64,000 bases of DNA from Streptomyces caelestis (GCF_001279005.1 NZ_LGCN01000251.1:1-64000), one strand, 5' to 3'; shown: positions 26,374 through 35,251, counted from the stretch's first letter. Numbers and translations: made by a program. The notes: generated from the sequence alone by a model not told the origin.

Positions 26374-26802
26374 GTGAGCAGCATCGTCCGTTTCTTCGTG
26401 GCGTCGCCGTCGGACGCGACCGCTTCGCGGGCGCGGGGACCGAACGCATCGCTCCGGTCGGTCACGTACGGGAACTTCGACGCCGAGGAGGCACTGCTGG
26501 ACTGGGAGTCCCGCCTGACCGGCGGCACCTTCGACCGGCTCCTCGAAGGGGGTGGCCCCGAAGTCGTCGCCGAGGACGAGGGAGGGCCCACCGTGTTCCT
26601 GCTGTCCGACGCGCTGCTGGGGGAGCTCGCCTCCCTGTCGGACGTCCGGATCGGTGACACGGCGGCCTGGTGGACGGAGAAGAAGGCGCGGGACGGGTTC
26701 CCGATCGACCTGCCCGTCGCTCTGCGGATCCTCCAGGACGTCGTCCGGCTGGTCCGCGAGGAGAGGCCGGCCGGAGAGAACGTCTACTGCTGGACGGGCT
26801 GA
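26374..26802 (+). CDS. Hypothetical protein
   Basis: 142 residues, not recognised. No signal peptide, membrane helix or known catalytic motif; it opens with SSIVRFFVASPSDA and ends WTG. The GTG start has GAAGGAAA about 10 nt upstream, and codon third positions are GC-rich as in neighbouring genes, so it is probably real. It lies between glkA and an endonuclease-like gene, with no evidence of an operon. Confidence 0.6.
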   Translation: MSSIVRFFVASPSDATASRARGPNASLRSVTYGNFDAEEALLDWESRLTGGTFDRLLEGGGPEVVAEDEGGPTVFLLSDALLGELASLSDVRIGDTAAWWTEKKARDGFPIDLPVALRILQDVVRLVREERPAGENVYCWTG

Positions 26803-26877
26803 CGGCAGGTGCGGCGGAAGCCGCGGGTTCCCCGGGCGTGTGCGGCGCCGACCCGCGCCGCGTCGTGCCGGTCGGCG

Positions 26878-26883
26878 TATCTT
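26878..26883 (+). promoter_or_regulatory. -10 box for a leaderless EEP-family gene
   Basis: TATCTT ends 7 nt before ATG 26891. Confidence 0.45.
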
Positions 26884-26890
26884 GATCCGC

Positions 26891-27646
26891 ATGGCGACGA
26901 CTCCGCTGCTGCCCGACTCCCGGACCGCGTCCGACGGTTCGGCCGTCATCCGGGTGCTGAGCTACAACATCCGTTCGATGCAGGACGACACCGGCGCCCT
27001 CGCGCGGGTGATCACCGCCTGTGCCCCCGACCTCGTCCTGCTCCAGGAGGCGCCGCGGTTCTTCCGCTGGCGCAAGAAGCTGGCCCGGCTCGCCTCGGAG
27101 ACGGGCCTCGTCGTCCTCACCGGGGGCGCCACCGCCGCCGGCCCGGCGATCCTGTGCTCGCTGCGGGCCACCGTCGAGCGCACCGAGGACGTGCTGCTGC
27201 CGCTCACACCCGGACGGCACCGGCGCGGGTTCGCCACCGCCGTCGTGCGGTTCGGGGGCGCCCGGCTCGGGGTGCTGAGCTGTCACCTGTCGCTGGAGAA
27301 GGACGAGCGGTACGAACAGGGCGGCATGCTCCTCGACCGGCTCGCCGGGATGGGGGTCGAGCACGCGGTCGCGGGCGGGGACCTCAACGAACGGCCGGAC
27401 GGACGTACCTTCCGGCGGCTCGCCGGGTCGCTCACCGACTGCTGGGCCGCCGCTCCCTGGGGCGGTGAGCACACCTGGGTCCACAGCGGACCCCACCGGC
27501 GGATCGACGCCCTCTTCGCCACCAAGGGCGTCGAGGTGCTGGGCTGCGGGGTTCCGCTCGAGCAGCCCGGGGTGGGCGCGGCGGACCTGCGGGCGGCCAC
27601 GGACCACCTTCCGGTCCTGGCCGCCCTCCGGGTCCCCGCCGTCTGA
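26891..27646 (+). CDS. Endonuclease/exonuclease/phosphatase family hydrolase
   Basis: DNase I-like (EEP) fold: SYNIRS, LLQEA (metal Glu), SCHLSLEKD (His), GGDLNE (Asp-Asn pair), HRRIDALF and the terminal ATDHLPVLA (Asp-His) are in canonical order. 251 aa. The family covers nucleases, phosphodiesterases and lipid phosphatases; the absence of a signal peptide points to a cytosolic substrate. ATG chosen with a leaderless -10. Tail-to-tail with the small membrane protein gene, 7 bp apart. Confidence 0.88.
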   Translation: MATTPLLPDSRTASDGSAVIRVLSYNIRSMQDDTGALARVITACAPDLVLLQEAPRFFRWRKKLARLASETGLVVLTGGATAAGPAILCSLRATVERTEDVLLPLTPGRHRRGFATAVVRFGGARLGVLSCHLSLEKDERYEQGGMLLDRLAGMGVEHAVAGGDLNERPDGRTFRRLAGSLTDCWAAAPWGGEHTWVHSGPHRRIDALFATKGVEVLGCGVPLEQPGVGAADLRAATDHLPVLAALRVPAV

Positions 27647-27653
27647 ACGGCCC

Positions 27654-28241
27654 TCAGACCACCGCGCCCCGCCCCGGATCGTCGTCGTCCTCGTCGTCCG
27701 TGCGCATGCGCACCACCAGCGTGGCGAAGCCGCCCAGGAAGCCGCCGATGCACAGGGTGGTCAGCCACCAGGTCATCTCCCAGCCGAGCAGGATCGCCAG
27801 CAGGAGGAGGACCGGGCCGCCCAGCACGCCGAGCCAGGCGAACTTCGACGTGACGTCGGCGTCCGGCAGCGGGGGCGGCTCCGGCGGGACGAAGTGGCCC
27901 TCGTCGGTCTCGTCGAGATCGTCCTCCGACGGTTCGGCCACGCTGTAGTCGCGCGGGCCGCCGACGCCGGGCGCGAAGGAGACGGAGCCGCCCAGCGGCT
28001 TGGCCGGCTTGTCCTCGGTCTTCCGGGGAGTCGCCGCCTCCACCTCGCCCTCGTTCGTCTCGGCCTCCAACAGCGCCAGGTCCTCCACCGACTTGAACGG
28101 CTTGGCGCCCGCCGGGTCCGGCGGCTCCTCGCCGTACCCGGCGACGATCGCCTCCCACGCGGCGGCCTCGTCGAAGGGGACCCCCTTCTCCTCCGGCTCG
28201 TGGTCCTCGCGGTCCTCGCGGTCCGAGTCGTGCTCAGCCAC
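27654..28241 (-). CDS. Acidic membrane protein with two C-terminal helices
   Basis: 195 residues: an acidic, disordered-looking N-terminal part of about 130 residues (EDREDHEPEEKG, DDLDETDEG), then two membrane helices (about 140-160 and 165-185) and an acidic tail. GTG 28241 overlaps the end of the esterase gene by 8 bp and has GAGGAAGGGA upstream, so the two are a translation-coupled pair. Conserved in streptomycetes as far as can be remembered; function unknown. Confidence 0.75.
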   Translation of the reverse strand: MAEHDSDREDREDHEPEEKGVPFDEAAAWEAIVAGYGEEPPDPAGAKPFKSVEDLALLEAETNEGEVEAATPRKTEDKPAKPLGGSVSFAPGVGGPRDYSVAEPSEDDLDETDEGHFVPPEPPPLPDADVTSKFAWLGVLGGPVLLLLAILLGWEMTWWLTTLCIGGFLGGFATLVVRMRTDDEDDDDPGRGAVV

Positions 28242-29031
28242 CTGCGGTCGTCCCTTCCTCGCCGAGAGCGGGCTCCTTGACGGCGCCGGGTGCGAGCCGG
28301 CCGATGAACGCGGTGCTCTCCCGGAAGATCCGCTCCGCGTCATGGTCCAACGTCGCCACGTGGTAGCTCTGTTCCAGCAGGATCTCCGTGACGTCCGTCG
28401 ACGACACCCGGCCGAGGATCCGCGCCGAGTCCGCGGGCGGCACCACGTGGTCCTGCGGGCTGCGCATCAGCAGCAGGGGCTGGGTGACCCGGGGCAGCTC
28501 GCCGTCCACGAGCCGGAAGAAGTTCCGCAGCGAGTGCGCCGCGTGCAGCGGCACCCGGTCGTAGCCGAGCTCCCTGCTCAGCGGCTTCGCGATGTCGCTC
28601 GCGATGCCCTTCGTCGCGGGGACGAGATGGCGGAGCACCGGAAGGGCGTGCGCGGCCACCCCGTGCACCTTGTTCGCGGGGTTGACGAGTGCGACGCCCT
28701 GAACCGCCTCCCCGTGCCGCGCGGCCAGCCGCAGCGCCAGGGCGCCGCCCATCGACAGCCCGGCGACGAAGACCCGCTCGCGGCGGTCCAGCAGCAGCCG
28801 CAGCTCGCGCTCCACCTCCGCGTACCAGTCCTGCCAGCCGGTGACCGAGAGGTCCTGCCAGCGGGTGCCGTGCCCGGGCAGCAGCGGCAGTGAGACGGTC
28901 AGGTCGCGTGCGGCGAGGTGCTCCGCCCAGGGGCGCAGCGACTGCGGTGAACCGGTGAAGCCGTGGCAGAGGAGGACGGCGGTCTCCCCGCCCTCGTGGC
29001 GGAACGGCTCGGCTCCGGTCAGGAGCGGCAC
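28234..29031 (-). CDS. Alpha/beta-hydrolase, carboxylesterase or monoacylglycerol-lipase type
   Basis: Serine hydrolase with HGFTGSPQSLRPW (oxyanion loop), the nucleophile elbow GLSMGG (Ser about residue 94), an acid in SPQDHVVPP and the catalytic His in SYHVATLDHD. 265 aa, matching Est30-like carboxylesterases. GTG 29031 is chosen because ACAGGAGG lies 6 nt upstream; longer versions have no ribosome site. Cytosolic. It stands divergently from plsC and may take part in lipid turnover, an inference from context. Confidence 0.87.
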   Translation of the reverse strand: MPLLTGAEPFRHEGGETAVLLCHGFTGSPQSLRPWAEHLAARDLTVSLPLLPGHGTRWQDLSVTGWQDWYAEVERELRLLLDRRERVFVAGLSMGGALALRLAARHGEAVQGVALVNPANKVHGVAAHALPVLRHLVPATKGIASDIAKPLSRELGYDRVPLHAAHSLRNFFRLVDGELPRVTQPLLLMRSPQDHVVPPADSARILGRVSSTDVTEILLEQSYHVATLDHDAERIFRESTAFIGRLAPGAVKEPALGEEGTTAGG

Positions 29032-29196
29032 CTTCGGCCTCCTGTTCGTAGGAAGGTCACGATGATCGCGGCAGGCGCCGCACACGGGTTGCAGGACCTT
29101 CACCGTACGCGACCGCACTGACACCGACCAGGGCCGTCGGGTCCATTGACGGTGCTCCGGGATATGGTCTGACCAACACGCACAGGAGGCACTCGG

Positions 29197-30018
29197 TTGT
29201 TGTACGGCACGATGAAGGTCGCCATCGGAGGGCCGCTGAAGCTCGCCTTCAGGCCCTGGGTGGAGGGCCTGGAGAACATCCCCGCCGAGGGCCCGGCCGT
29301 CCTGGCCAGCAACCACCTGTCGTTCTCCGACTCCTTCTTCCTGCCGGCCGTGCTGGACCGCAAGGTCACCTTCATCGCCAAGGCCGAGTACTTCACCACC
29401 CCGGGCGTGAAGGGCCGGCTGACGGCCGCCTTCTTCAAGGGCGTGGGCCAGCTCCCGGTGGACCGCTCCGGCGCGCGCGGCGCGGGCGAGGCGGCGATCA
29501 GGAGCGGCATCGAGGTGCTGGAGCGCGGCGAGCTGTTCGGCATCTACCCGGAGGGCACCCGCTCGCCCGACGGCCGCCTCTACCGGGGCAAGCCCGGCGG
29601 CCTCGCGCGCGTGGCGCTGGCCACCGGGGCGCCCGTCATCCCGGTCGCCATGATCGACACGGAGAAGATCCAGCCGCCCGGACAGGTGATGCCGAAGCTG
29701 ATGCGGCCCGGCATACGGATCGGCAGACCGCTGGACTTCAGCCGCTACCAGGGCATGGAGCACGACCGCTTCGTGCTCCGCGCGGTGACCGACGAGGTCA
29801 TGTACGAGATCATGAAGCTGTCCGGCCAGGAGTACGTCGACATGTACGCCACCGCCATGAAGCGGCAGCTCTCGGAGGCGGCCAAGGCCGAGAAGGAGGC
29901 GGAGAGGGCGGCGAAGGCCGCGCTCGCCCGCGCGGAGAAGGAACAGGCCGAGAAGCTGAAGGCCGCGATGGAGCAGGCCGACCGGCAGCAGCGGAACGGG
30001 CGACGGTCCGGCCCCTAG
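29197..30018 (+). CDS. plsC: 1-acyl-sn-glycerol-3-phosphate acyltransferase
   Basis: Makes phosphatidic acid by acylating lysophosphatidate at the membrane surface. Acyltransferase motifs: SNHLSFSD (NHxxxxD, catalytic His-Asp), GVGQLPVDRSG, YPEGTRSPDG (block III) and VIPVAMI. 273 aa; an Ala/Lys/Glu-rich charged tail (about 220-273) can form a helix and is not needed for catalysis. TTG start with CAGGAGG 7 nt upstream. The gene sits where Rv2182c stands in the mycobacterial block; other PlsC-family members may be PIM acyltransferases, so exact specificity is open. Confidence 0.9.
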   Translation: MLYGTMKVAIGGPLKLAFRPWVEGLENIPAEGPAVLASNHLSFSDSFFLPAVLDRKVTFIAKAEYFTTPGVKGRLTAAFFKGVGQLPVDRSGARGAGEAAIRSGIEVLERGELFGIYPEGTRSPDGRLYRGKPGGLARVALATGAPVIPVAMIDTEKIQPPGQVMPKLMRPGIRIGRPLDFSRYQGMEHDRFVLRAVTDEVMYEIMKLSGQEYVDMYATAMKRQLSEAAKAEKEAERAAKAALARAEKEQAEKLKAAMEQADRQQRNGRRSGP

Positions 30019-30034
30019 ACGGGGGATCGGGGGA

Positions 30035-31282
30035 GTGGGGGACATGGCCAGGCGCGAGCGAGTCATGCGCATGTCGGTCGAGCAGCCGCTGTGGCGCGCG
30101 CTCACCGGTTACCGGATCCTCGCCCTGGTGTACGCCGTCGGTCTGTTCGCGACCGGCTACGAGGAGTTCCCCCGCCCCTGGCTCGCCGTCGGCTACTTCG
30201 CCGTCCTCGCGGTGTGGACCCTGGCCACCCTGCCCAGGACCGCGAGCGAGGCCGCCTGCACCAGGCGCTTCCTCACCGCCGACCTGACCGTCGCGATCGT
30301 CGGCATCCTGCTCACGCCCCTCGCCGACGCGCCCGAGCGCATCCACGAGGGCGGCCCGACCCTGCCGTCCATCTGGACCGCCGGATCGGTGCTCGCGTTC
30401 GCCGTCAAGGGCGGCTGGCGCTGGGCGGCCCTCGCCTCCACCCTCGTCGCCGTCGCCAACCTGATCGAACGCGGCGCCCCCGTCCGCGACACCGTGCACA
30501 ACGTGATCCTCGTATGGGTCGCCTCCATCGCCATCGGCTACGTCGTCGAGGTCGCCCGCGCCTCCGAGCGCACCCTCGCCCGCGCCCTGGAGATCGAGGC
30601 CGCGACCAGGGAGCGGGAGCGGCTCGCGCGGGACATCCACGACAGCGTGCTCCAGGTGCTGGCCATGGTGCAGCGCCGGGGCGCGGTGATCGGCGGCGAG
30701 GCCGCCGAACTGGGCCGGCTGGCCGGGGAGCAGGAGATCGCCCTGCGCACCCTGGTCTCCGGCGGACTCGTCCCCGTCTCCCGGGCCTCGGAGGACGCCG
30801 CCGAGGGCGCCGTCGTACGGGCCGTGGACGAGGACGACGCCGAGGACGACGAGCCGGTCGACCTGCGCGCCCTGCTCGCCCCCCACGCCGGATCCCTGGT
30901 CAGCCTCGCCGAGCCGGGAGCGCCGGTGCGGCTGGCGCCGGCCGCCGCGCGGGAGGTGGCCGCCGCCGTCGGGGCCGCCCTGGACAACGTCCGCAGGCAC
31001 GCCGGTCAGGAGGCGCGCGCCTGGATCCTGGTCGAGGACGAACCGGACGAGGTGATCGTCACCGTCCGCGACGACGGCCCCGGCATCCCCGAGGGCCGGC
31101 TCGCCGAGGCCGAGGGCGAGGGCCGGCTCGGCGTGGCGCTGTCCATCCGGGGCCGGCTGCGCGACCTCGGCGGCAGCGCGGAACTGATCTCGGTGCCGGG
31201 GCAGGGCACGGAGGTCGAACTGAAGGTGCCCAAGGGCGCGAAGGAAGCGGACCACCCGCGGGGGAAGGCGGAACGGCGATGA
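30035..31282 (+). CDS. Membrane sensor histidine kinase, NarL/DesK-like
   Basis: 415 residues: about five membrane helices (20-165, MacS-type sensor), then a dimerisation domain with the phospho-acceptor His in ERLARDIHDSVLQVL (about residue 205), and an HATPase domain near the C-terminus (NVRRHAG N-box, DDGPGIPEG G1-box, GLGVALSIRGR-like G2-box). A short acidic spacer near 265-280 is unusual. GTG 30035, ATG 30044 or 30065 are all possible starts; a G-rich ribosome site precedes the first. The stop overlaps the regulator ATG, so the two form a translationally coupled pair. Signal unknown. Confidence 0.9.
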   Translation: MGDMARRERVMRMSVEQPLWRALTGYRILALVYAVGLFATGYEEFPRPWLAVGYFAVLAVWTLATLPRTASEAACTRRFLTADLTVAIVGILLTPLADAPERIHEGGPTLPSIWTAGSVLAFAVKGGWRWAALASTLVAVANLIERGAPVRDTVHNVILVWVASIAIGYVVEVARASERTLARALEIEAATRERERLARDIHDSVLQVLAMVQRRGAVIGGEAAELGRLAGEQEIALRTLVSGGLVPVSRASEDAAEGAVVRAVDEDDAEDDEPVDLRALLAPHAGSLVSLAEPGAPVRLAPAAAREVAAAVGAALDNVRRHAGQEARAWILVEDEPDEVIVTVRDDGPGIPEGRLAEAEGEGRLGVALSIRGRLRDLGGSAELISVPGQGTEVELKVPKGAKEADHPRGKAERR

Positions 31283-31971
31283 CGGACGGCACCGGGAACC
31301 ACGAGGACCCGATCAAGGTCATGGTGGTCGACGACCACCCCATGTGGCGCGACGCCGTCGCCCGCGACCTCTCCGAGTCCGGCTTCGAGGTCGTCGCCAC
31401 CGCCGGCGACGGCGACCAGGCGGTGCGCCGCGCCAAGGCCGTCGCACCCGACGTCCTCGTCCTCGACCTGAACCTGCCCGGCAAGCCGGGCGTCCAGGTC
31501 TGCAAGGAGGTCGTCGCCGCGAACCCCGCGGTGCGGGTGCTCGTGCTCTCGGCGAGCGGCGAGCACGCCGACGTCCTGGAGGCGGTGAAGTCCGGCGCCA
31601 CCGGCTACCTGCTGAAGTCCGCCTCCACCGAGGACCTGCGGGACGCGGTGCGCCGTACGGCCGTCGGCGACCCGGTGTTCACCCCCGGCCTGGCCGGACT
31701 GGTCCTCGGCGAGTACCGCCGCCTCGCCTCCGAACCGGCGGGACCCGCCCCCGCCGACGGCGAACCGGGGGCGCCCCGGCTGACCGACCGCGAGACCGAG
31801 GTGCTGCGCCTGGTCGCCAAGGGCCTCAGCTACAAGCAGATCGCCGAACGGCTCGTCATCTCCCACCGCACGGTGCAGAACCACGTGCAGAACACCCTCG
31901 GCAAGCTCCAGCTGCACAACCGCGTCGAGCTCGTCCGCTACGCCATAGAGCGCGGCCTCGACGACGCGTAG
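31279..31971 (+). CDS. NarL/FixJ-family response regulator
   Basis: 230 residues. Receiver domain with acidic VVDDHPMW, phospho-acceptor Asp in VLDLNLPGKPG (about 61), LSASGE and YLLKSAS (conserved Lys). A LuxR-type helix-turn-helix at the C-terminus reads LTDRETEVLRLVAKGLSYKQIAERL. All catalytic positions are intact. ATG overlaps the kinase stop (ATGA). Cognate partner of the upstream kinase; target genes are not evident nearby. Confidence 0.94.
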   Translation: MTDGTGNHEDPIKVMVVDDHPMWRDAVARDLSESGFEVVATAGDGDQAVRRAKAVAPDVLVLDLNLPGKPGVQVCKEVVAANPAVRVLVLSASGEHADVLEAVKSGATGYLLKSASTEDLRDAVRRTAVGDPVFTPGLAGLVLGEYRRLASEPAGPAPADGEPGAPRLTDRETEVLRLVAKGLSYKQIAERLVISHRTVQNHVQNTLGKLQLHNRVELVRYAIERGLDDA

Positions 31972-32051
31972 CGCGCCCCCGTGCCTGCCCCGAACGGCTC
32001 AGGGGCACCCGTATATTCGCGCATACGGCAACACAACCCCCGGAGGGAACC

Positions 32052-33047
32052 GTGGAGATCCTGGCGTTCGGAGTGCAGGCCGACGAGAAGCCCCTGGTCG
32101 AGCGGGCCTTCGCGGGCCACCACGAGGTGCGCGGCCTCGACGTCTTCCTCAACGCGGACACCGCCCCCATCGCCGCGGGGCACGAGATCATCTCCACCAG
32201 CGTCAACTGCGACCTCGGCGCCGAGGTGCTGTCGGACCTCGCGGCCGGCGGCACCCGGATGGTCGCCCAGCGCTCCACCGGCTTCAACAACATCGACCTG
32301 GAGGTCGCCGAGCGGCTCGGCATGACGATCGCCCGGGTGTCGTCCTACTCGCCCTACTCGGTCGCCGAGTTCGCCTGGACGCTCGCCATGGCCGTCAACC
32401 GCCGGGTCGTCCGCGCCTCCACCCGCACCCGCGACTTCGACTTCCGGCTCGACGGACTGATGGGCCGCGACCTGCACGGCCGCACCGCCGGGATCGTCGG
32501 CACCGGGAAGATCGGCGAGGCGTTCGCCCGGATCGCCCACGGCTTCGGCATGCGGCTGCTCGGCTGGGACGTCGCCGAGAACCCCGCCTGCCTGGACCTC
32601 GGCATGACCTACGTCCCCAAGGAACAGCTCCTCGCCGAGTCCGACCTGATCAGCCTGCACGTCCCGCTGCTGCCCGCGACCCAGCACCTCATCGACGCCG
32701 ACGCCCTGAAGGCGATGCGGGACGACGCGATCCTGGTGAACTCCAGCCGGGGCGGCCTCATCGACACCGCGGCCCTCGTCGACGAGCTGCGCGAGGGCCG
32801 CTTCACGGGCGTCGGCCTGGACGTGTACGAGGCGGAGGCGGGACTGTTCTTCCTCGACAAGTCCCTGCAGGCCGTCGACGACGACACCCTGGCCCGCCTC
32901 GTCACGTTCCCGAACGTCCTCGTCACGTCCCACCAGGCGTACTACACCGTGGACGCCGTCGGGCAGATCGTCGAGACCACGGTGAACAACGTCCTCGACT
33001 ACACCGCCGGCCGCCGCTCCGAGAACGTCCTGGCGCCCCGCAGCTGA
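32052..33047 (+). CDS. D-lactate dehydrogenase (D-2-hydroxyacid dehydrogenase family)
   Basis: NAD-dependent reduction of pyruvate to D-lactate is the likeliest reaction. Substrate region RSTGFNNIDLE, NAD loop GIVGTGKIGEAFARI (GxGxxG near residue 155), catalytic Arg in VNSSRGGLID, Glu in GLDVYEAEAG and His in VTSHQAYYT. Pattern and 331-aa length parallel E. coli LdhA closely (FFLDKS, SHQAYYT). The GTG start follows GGAGGGAA by 4-5 nt. The last 49 bp overlap the convergent trpE-G gene, so the two messages are mutually antisense at their 3' ends. Confidence 0.9.
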   Translation: MEILAFGVQADEKPLVERAFAGHHEVRGLDVFLNADTAPIAAGHEIISTSVNCDLGAEVLSDLAAGGTRMVAQRSTGFNNIDLEVAERLGMTIARVSSYSPYSVAEFAWTLAMAVNRRVVRASTRTRDFDFRLDGLMGRDLHGRTAGIVGTGKIGEAFARIAHGFGMRLLGWDVAENPACLDLGMTYVPKEQLLAESDLISLHVPLLPATQHLIDADALKAMRDDAILVNSSRGGLIDTAALVDELREGRFTGVGLDVYEAEAGLFFLDKSLQAVDDDTLARLVTFPNVLVTSHQAYYTVDAVGQIVETTVNNVLDYTAGRRSENVLAPRS

Positions 33048-34879
33048 CCCACCAGCTCGCGGACGACCGCCGCGCCGTTCAGGGTCAGCACCGACTCGGG
33101 GTGGAACTGCACCCCGGCGAAGCCCTCCCCGCGCAGCGCGTGCACCTCGCCGTTCGCGGCGCGGCTCACCTCGACGCCGTGCGCGGCCAGCTCCCGCGCG
33201 GCGTCCTCGTCGCAGTGCGCCACGAAGCTGTTGTAGAAGCCGACCGTCTCCGGCCGCCCGAACAGGTCGATCTCCGTCTGCGCCCCCTGGTACGGCACGT
33301 CCTTGCGGACGATCTCCAGGCCCAGCTCGGCCGCGATCAGCTCGTGGCCGAGGCAGACCCCGAGGACGCCGTGCCGGTTCCCCCTGATCACCTCGGCGGT
33401 CAGCGCGCGCAGGAACCGCATCTTCGGGTCGGCCGTGTCGGACGGGTCGCCCGGCCCGGGACCCAGCACCAGCGGCCCCTCGTGCCCGAGCACCGCCTCC
33501 CGCAGCCCGGGCTCGTCGTACCGCCGGACGGTCACGTCCAGGCCGGCGGCGCGCAGCACGTGGGCGAGCATCGCGGTGAAGGCGTCCTCCCCGTCGACGA
33601 CCAGGGCGTGCCCGGTCAGCGCGTCCGACCGCTCCTGCATCCGCAGCCAGAACGGCGCCAGGGAGGCCCGCCGCCCGTCCAGCGCCGCCCGCACCCGGGG
33701 GTCGTCGGCCAGCCCCGGCCGTGCGGACTCCTCGCGCGGGCGCCCGGGGCGCACCCCCAACGCGGCCAGCACCCCGGCCGCCTTGGCGTGGGTCTCCGCG
33801 ACCTCGCCCGCCGGGTCCGAGCCGCGCACCAGCGTGGCCCCGACCGGCACCCGCAGCCGTCCGGCCGCGTCGATGTCGGCGGTGCGGATCAGGATGGGGG
33901 AGTCCAGTGTCTGGGCCCCGCCCTCGTCGCGGCCGACGAGGGCCAGCGCGCCCGCGTAGTAGCGGCGCCCGCCCACCTCGTGCCGTTCGATCACCCGGCA
34001 GGCGTTCTGCACCGGCGACCCGGTGACGGTCGCCGCGAACATGGTCTCCTTCAGCACCTCGCGCACGTCCAGCGAGGACCGGCCGCGCAGCTCGTACTCG
34101 GTGTGCGCGAGGTGCGCCATCTCCTTCAGCCGGGGCCCGACCACGACCCCGCCCCTGTCGCCGACGGTGCACATCATCTTGAGCTCCTCGTCGACGACCA
34201 TCGACAGCTCCTCGATCTCCTTGCCGTCGGCGAGGAACTCCAGCAGGTGCTCCGGGGTCGGCCCCCCGTCCGGATAGCGGTAGGTGCCGCTGATCGGGTT
34301 CATCACGACCGTCCCGCCGGACGCCCGGACGTGCACCTCGGGGCTGGCCCCGACCAGCGTCCGGTCCCCGGTGTGGACGACGAACGTCCAGTACGCGCCC
34401 CGTTCGCCCTCGAGCAGCCGCCGGAACAGCGCGAGCGCGTCGGCCCGTCCGAACCCGGGGATCTCACCCTCGTACGTCCTGCGGATCACGAAGTTGGCGC
34501 CCTCGCCCCGTCCGATCTCCTCGTCCAGCACCCGCCCGACGATCCGCGCGTACTCCTCGTCGCCGACGTCGAAGCCGCCGCCCTCCACCCGGACGTCGTG
34601 CGCGGGGAGCCGGTCGAGGGCCTCGGCGAGCGGGACCTCGCAGCGCTCCTCGGGCGTCAGCACCAGCAGCGGGGTGCCGTCGTCGCGGACGTCGAAGCCG
34701 CGCTCGCGGATCTGCCGGAAGGGGACGACCGCCAGGCACTCGTCGGGCAGGTCGGCCAGGCGGTCACGGGTGCCGACCGGGCCGACCAGCAGCTCGACCA
34801 CGGTGTGGTCGTGGCCCGGCGTGCGGCGGCGCAGCAGGGCGAAGGGGCGTTCGTCGTGCGGAAGCTGTGCCAGGTCCAT
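32999..34879 (-). CDS. trpE: Anthranilate synthase, fused TrpE-TrpG
   Basis: First committed step of tryptophan synthesis: chorismate plus glutamine to anthranilate. One 626-residue chain joins the chorismate-binding synthase half (NPISGTYRYPDGG, GSPVQNACRVIERHE) and a class I glutamine amidotransferase half (LGVCLGHELIAAELG with nucleophile Cys; HPES with the His-Glu pair). Such single-chain TrpE-G or PhzE-like proteins occur in streptomycetes, sometimes linked to secondary metabolism; the trpL attenuator upstream argues for a tryptophan role here. ATG 34879, with GAGGGAC upstream. The 3' end overlaps the D-lactate dehydrogenase gene. Confidence 0.94.
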   Translation of the reverse strand: MDLAQLPHDERPFALLRRRTPGHDHTVVELLVGPVGTRDRLADLPDECLAVVPFRQIRERGFDVRDDGTPLLVLTPEERCEVPLAEALDRLPAHDVRVEGGGFDVGDEEYARIVGRVLDEEIGRGEGANFVIRRTYEGEIPGFGRADALALFRRLLEGERGAYWTFVVHTGDRTLVGASPEVHVRASGGTVVMNPISGTYRYPDGGPTPEHLLEFLADGKEIEELSMVVDEELKMMCTVGDRGGVVVGPRLKEMAHLAHTEYELRGRSSLDVREVLKETMFAATVTGSPVQNACRVIERHEVGGRRYYAGALALVGRDEGGAQTLDSPILIRTADIDAAGRLRVPVGATLVRGSDPAGEVAETHAKAAGVLAALGVRPGRPREESARPGLADDPRVRAALDGRRASLAPFWLRMQERSDALTGHALVVDGEDAFTAMLAHVLRAAGLDVTVRRYDEPGLREAVLGHEGPLVLGPGPGDPSDTADPKMRFLRALTAEVIRGNRHGVLGVCLGHELIAAELGLEIVRKDVPYQGAQTEIDLFGRPETVGFYNSFVAHCDEDAARELAAHGVEVSRAANGEVHALRGEGFAGVQFHPESVLTLNGAAVVRELVGQLRGARTFSERRPAV

Positions 34880-34937
34880 GGTGGGTGTCCCTCGTCTCGT
34901 CGCTGTCGTGAGCGTGAGGAACGACCCCGGGAAACAC

Positions 34938-34964
34938 CGAAGGCCGCCCCTCGGGCGGCCTTCG
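34938..34964 (-). terminator. trp attenuator hairpin
   Basis: Perfect 12-bp GC-rich stem (34938-34949 with 34953-34964), 3-nt loop, between the leader peptide stop and the trpE-G start. On the minus strand a moderately U-rich GTGTTTCCC follows. Ribosome stalling at the Trp codons would favour an upstream antiterminator; the exact alternative pairing was not resolved. Confidence 0.75.
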
Positions 34965-34986
34965 CGAAGTCTGTGCGTACGCGCAG

Positions 34987-35043
34987 TCAGTGGGCCGCCG
35001 GAGAAGCGGGCCACCACCAGTTCTGGATCGAGTGCGCGAACAT
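34987..35043 (-). CDS. trpL: trp leader peptide with three consecutive Trp codons
   Basis: 18-residue ORF MFAHSIQNWWWPASPAAH. TGG TGG TGG is complementary to 35011-35019. It lies 107 bp before the trpE-G ATG and directly upstream of the attenuator hairpin, the classic layout of ribosome-mediated attenuation. The gap 34880-35251 otherwise holds only the attenuator and the divergent promoter of the DAHP synthase gene. Confidence 0.88.
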   Translation of the reverse strand: MFAHSIQNWWWPASPAAH

Positions 35044-35238
35044 GGCAGGCACGCTACACGATGCGATGCGTGACGTGTGCGGTTCCGTGTCGTTGCCACA
35101 GACGATGTTCCCCGCCGACGCGGGGATGGTCCCCGGCCGAAGACCCTGCTTCGGACGGGCGCAGTTCGCTCCCCGCAGCGGCGGAGCGGCTCTCGTCTCA
35201 TTTGCTGAGCGTCGGGATGGACAGCCGATGCGACCGCG

Positions 35239-35244
35239 TACTGT
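35239..35244 (+). promoter_or_regulatory. -10 box for a leaderless DAHP synthase gene
   Basis: TACTGT ends 7 nt before GTG 35252. No -35 of the TTGAC type was seen. Confidence 0.4.
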
Positions 35245-35251
35245 GGGGCGT

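Noticed and set aside
29146..29168. TTGACG ... TATGGT as a plsC promoter
   Set aside because: The spacer is only 11 bp, too short for a housekeeping promoter.
33101..35251. Forward open frame continuing upstream of the DAHP synthase
   Set aside because: It is antisense to TrpE-G. The conserved N-terminus and -10 box place the start at 35252.
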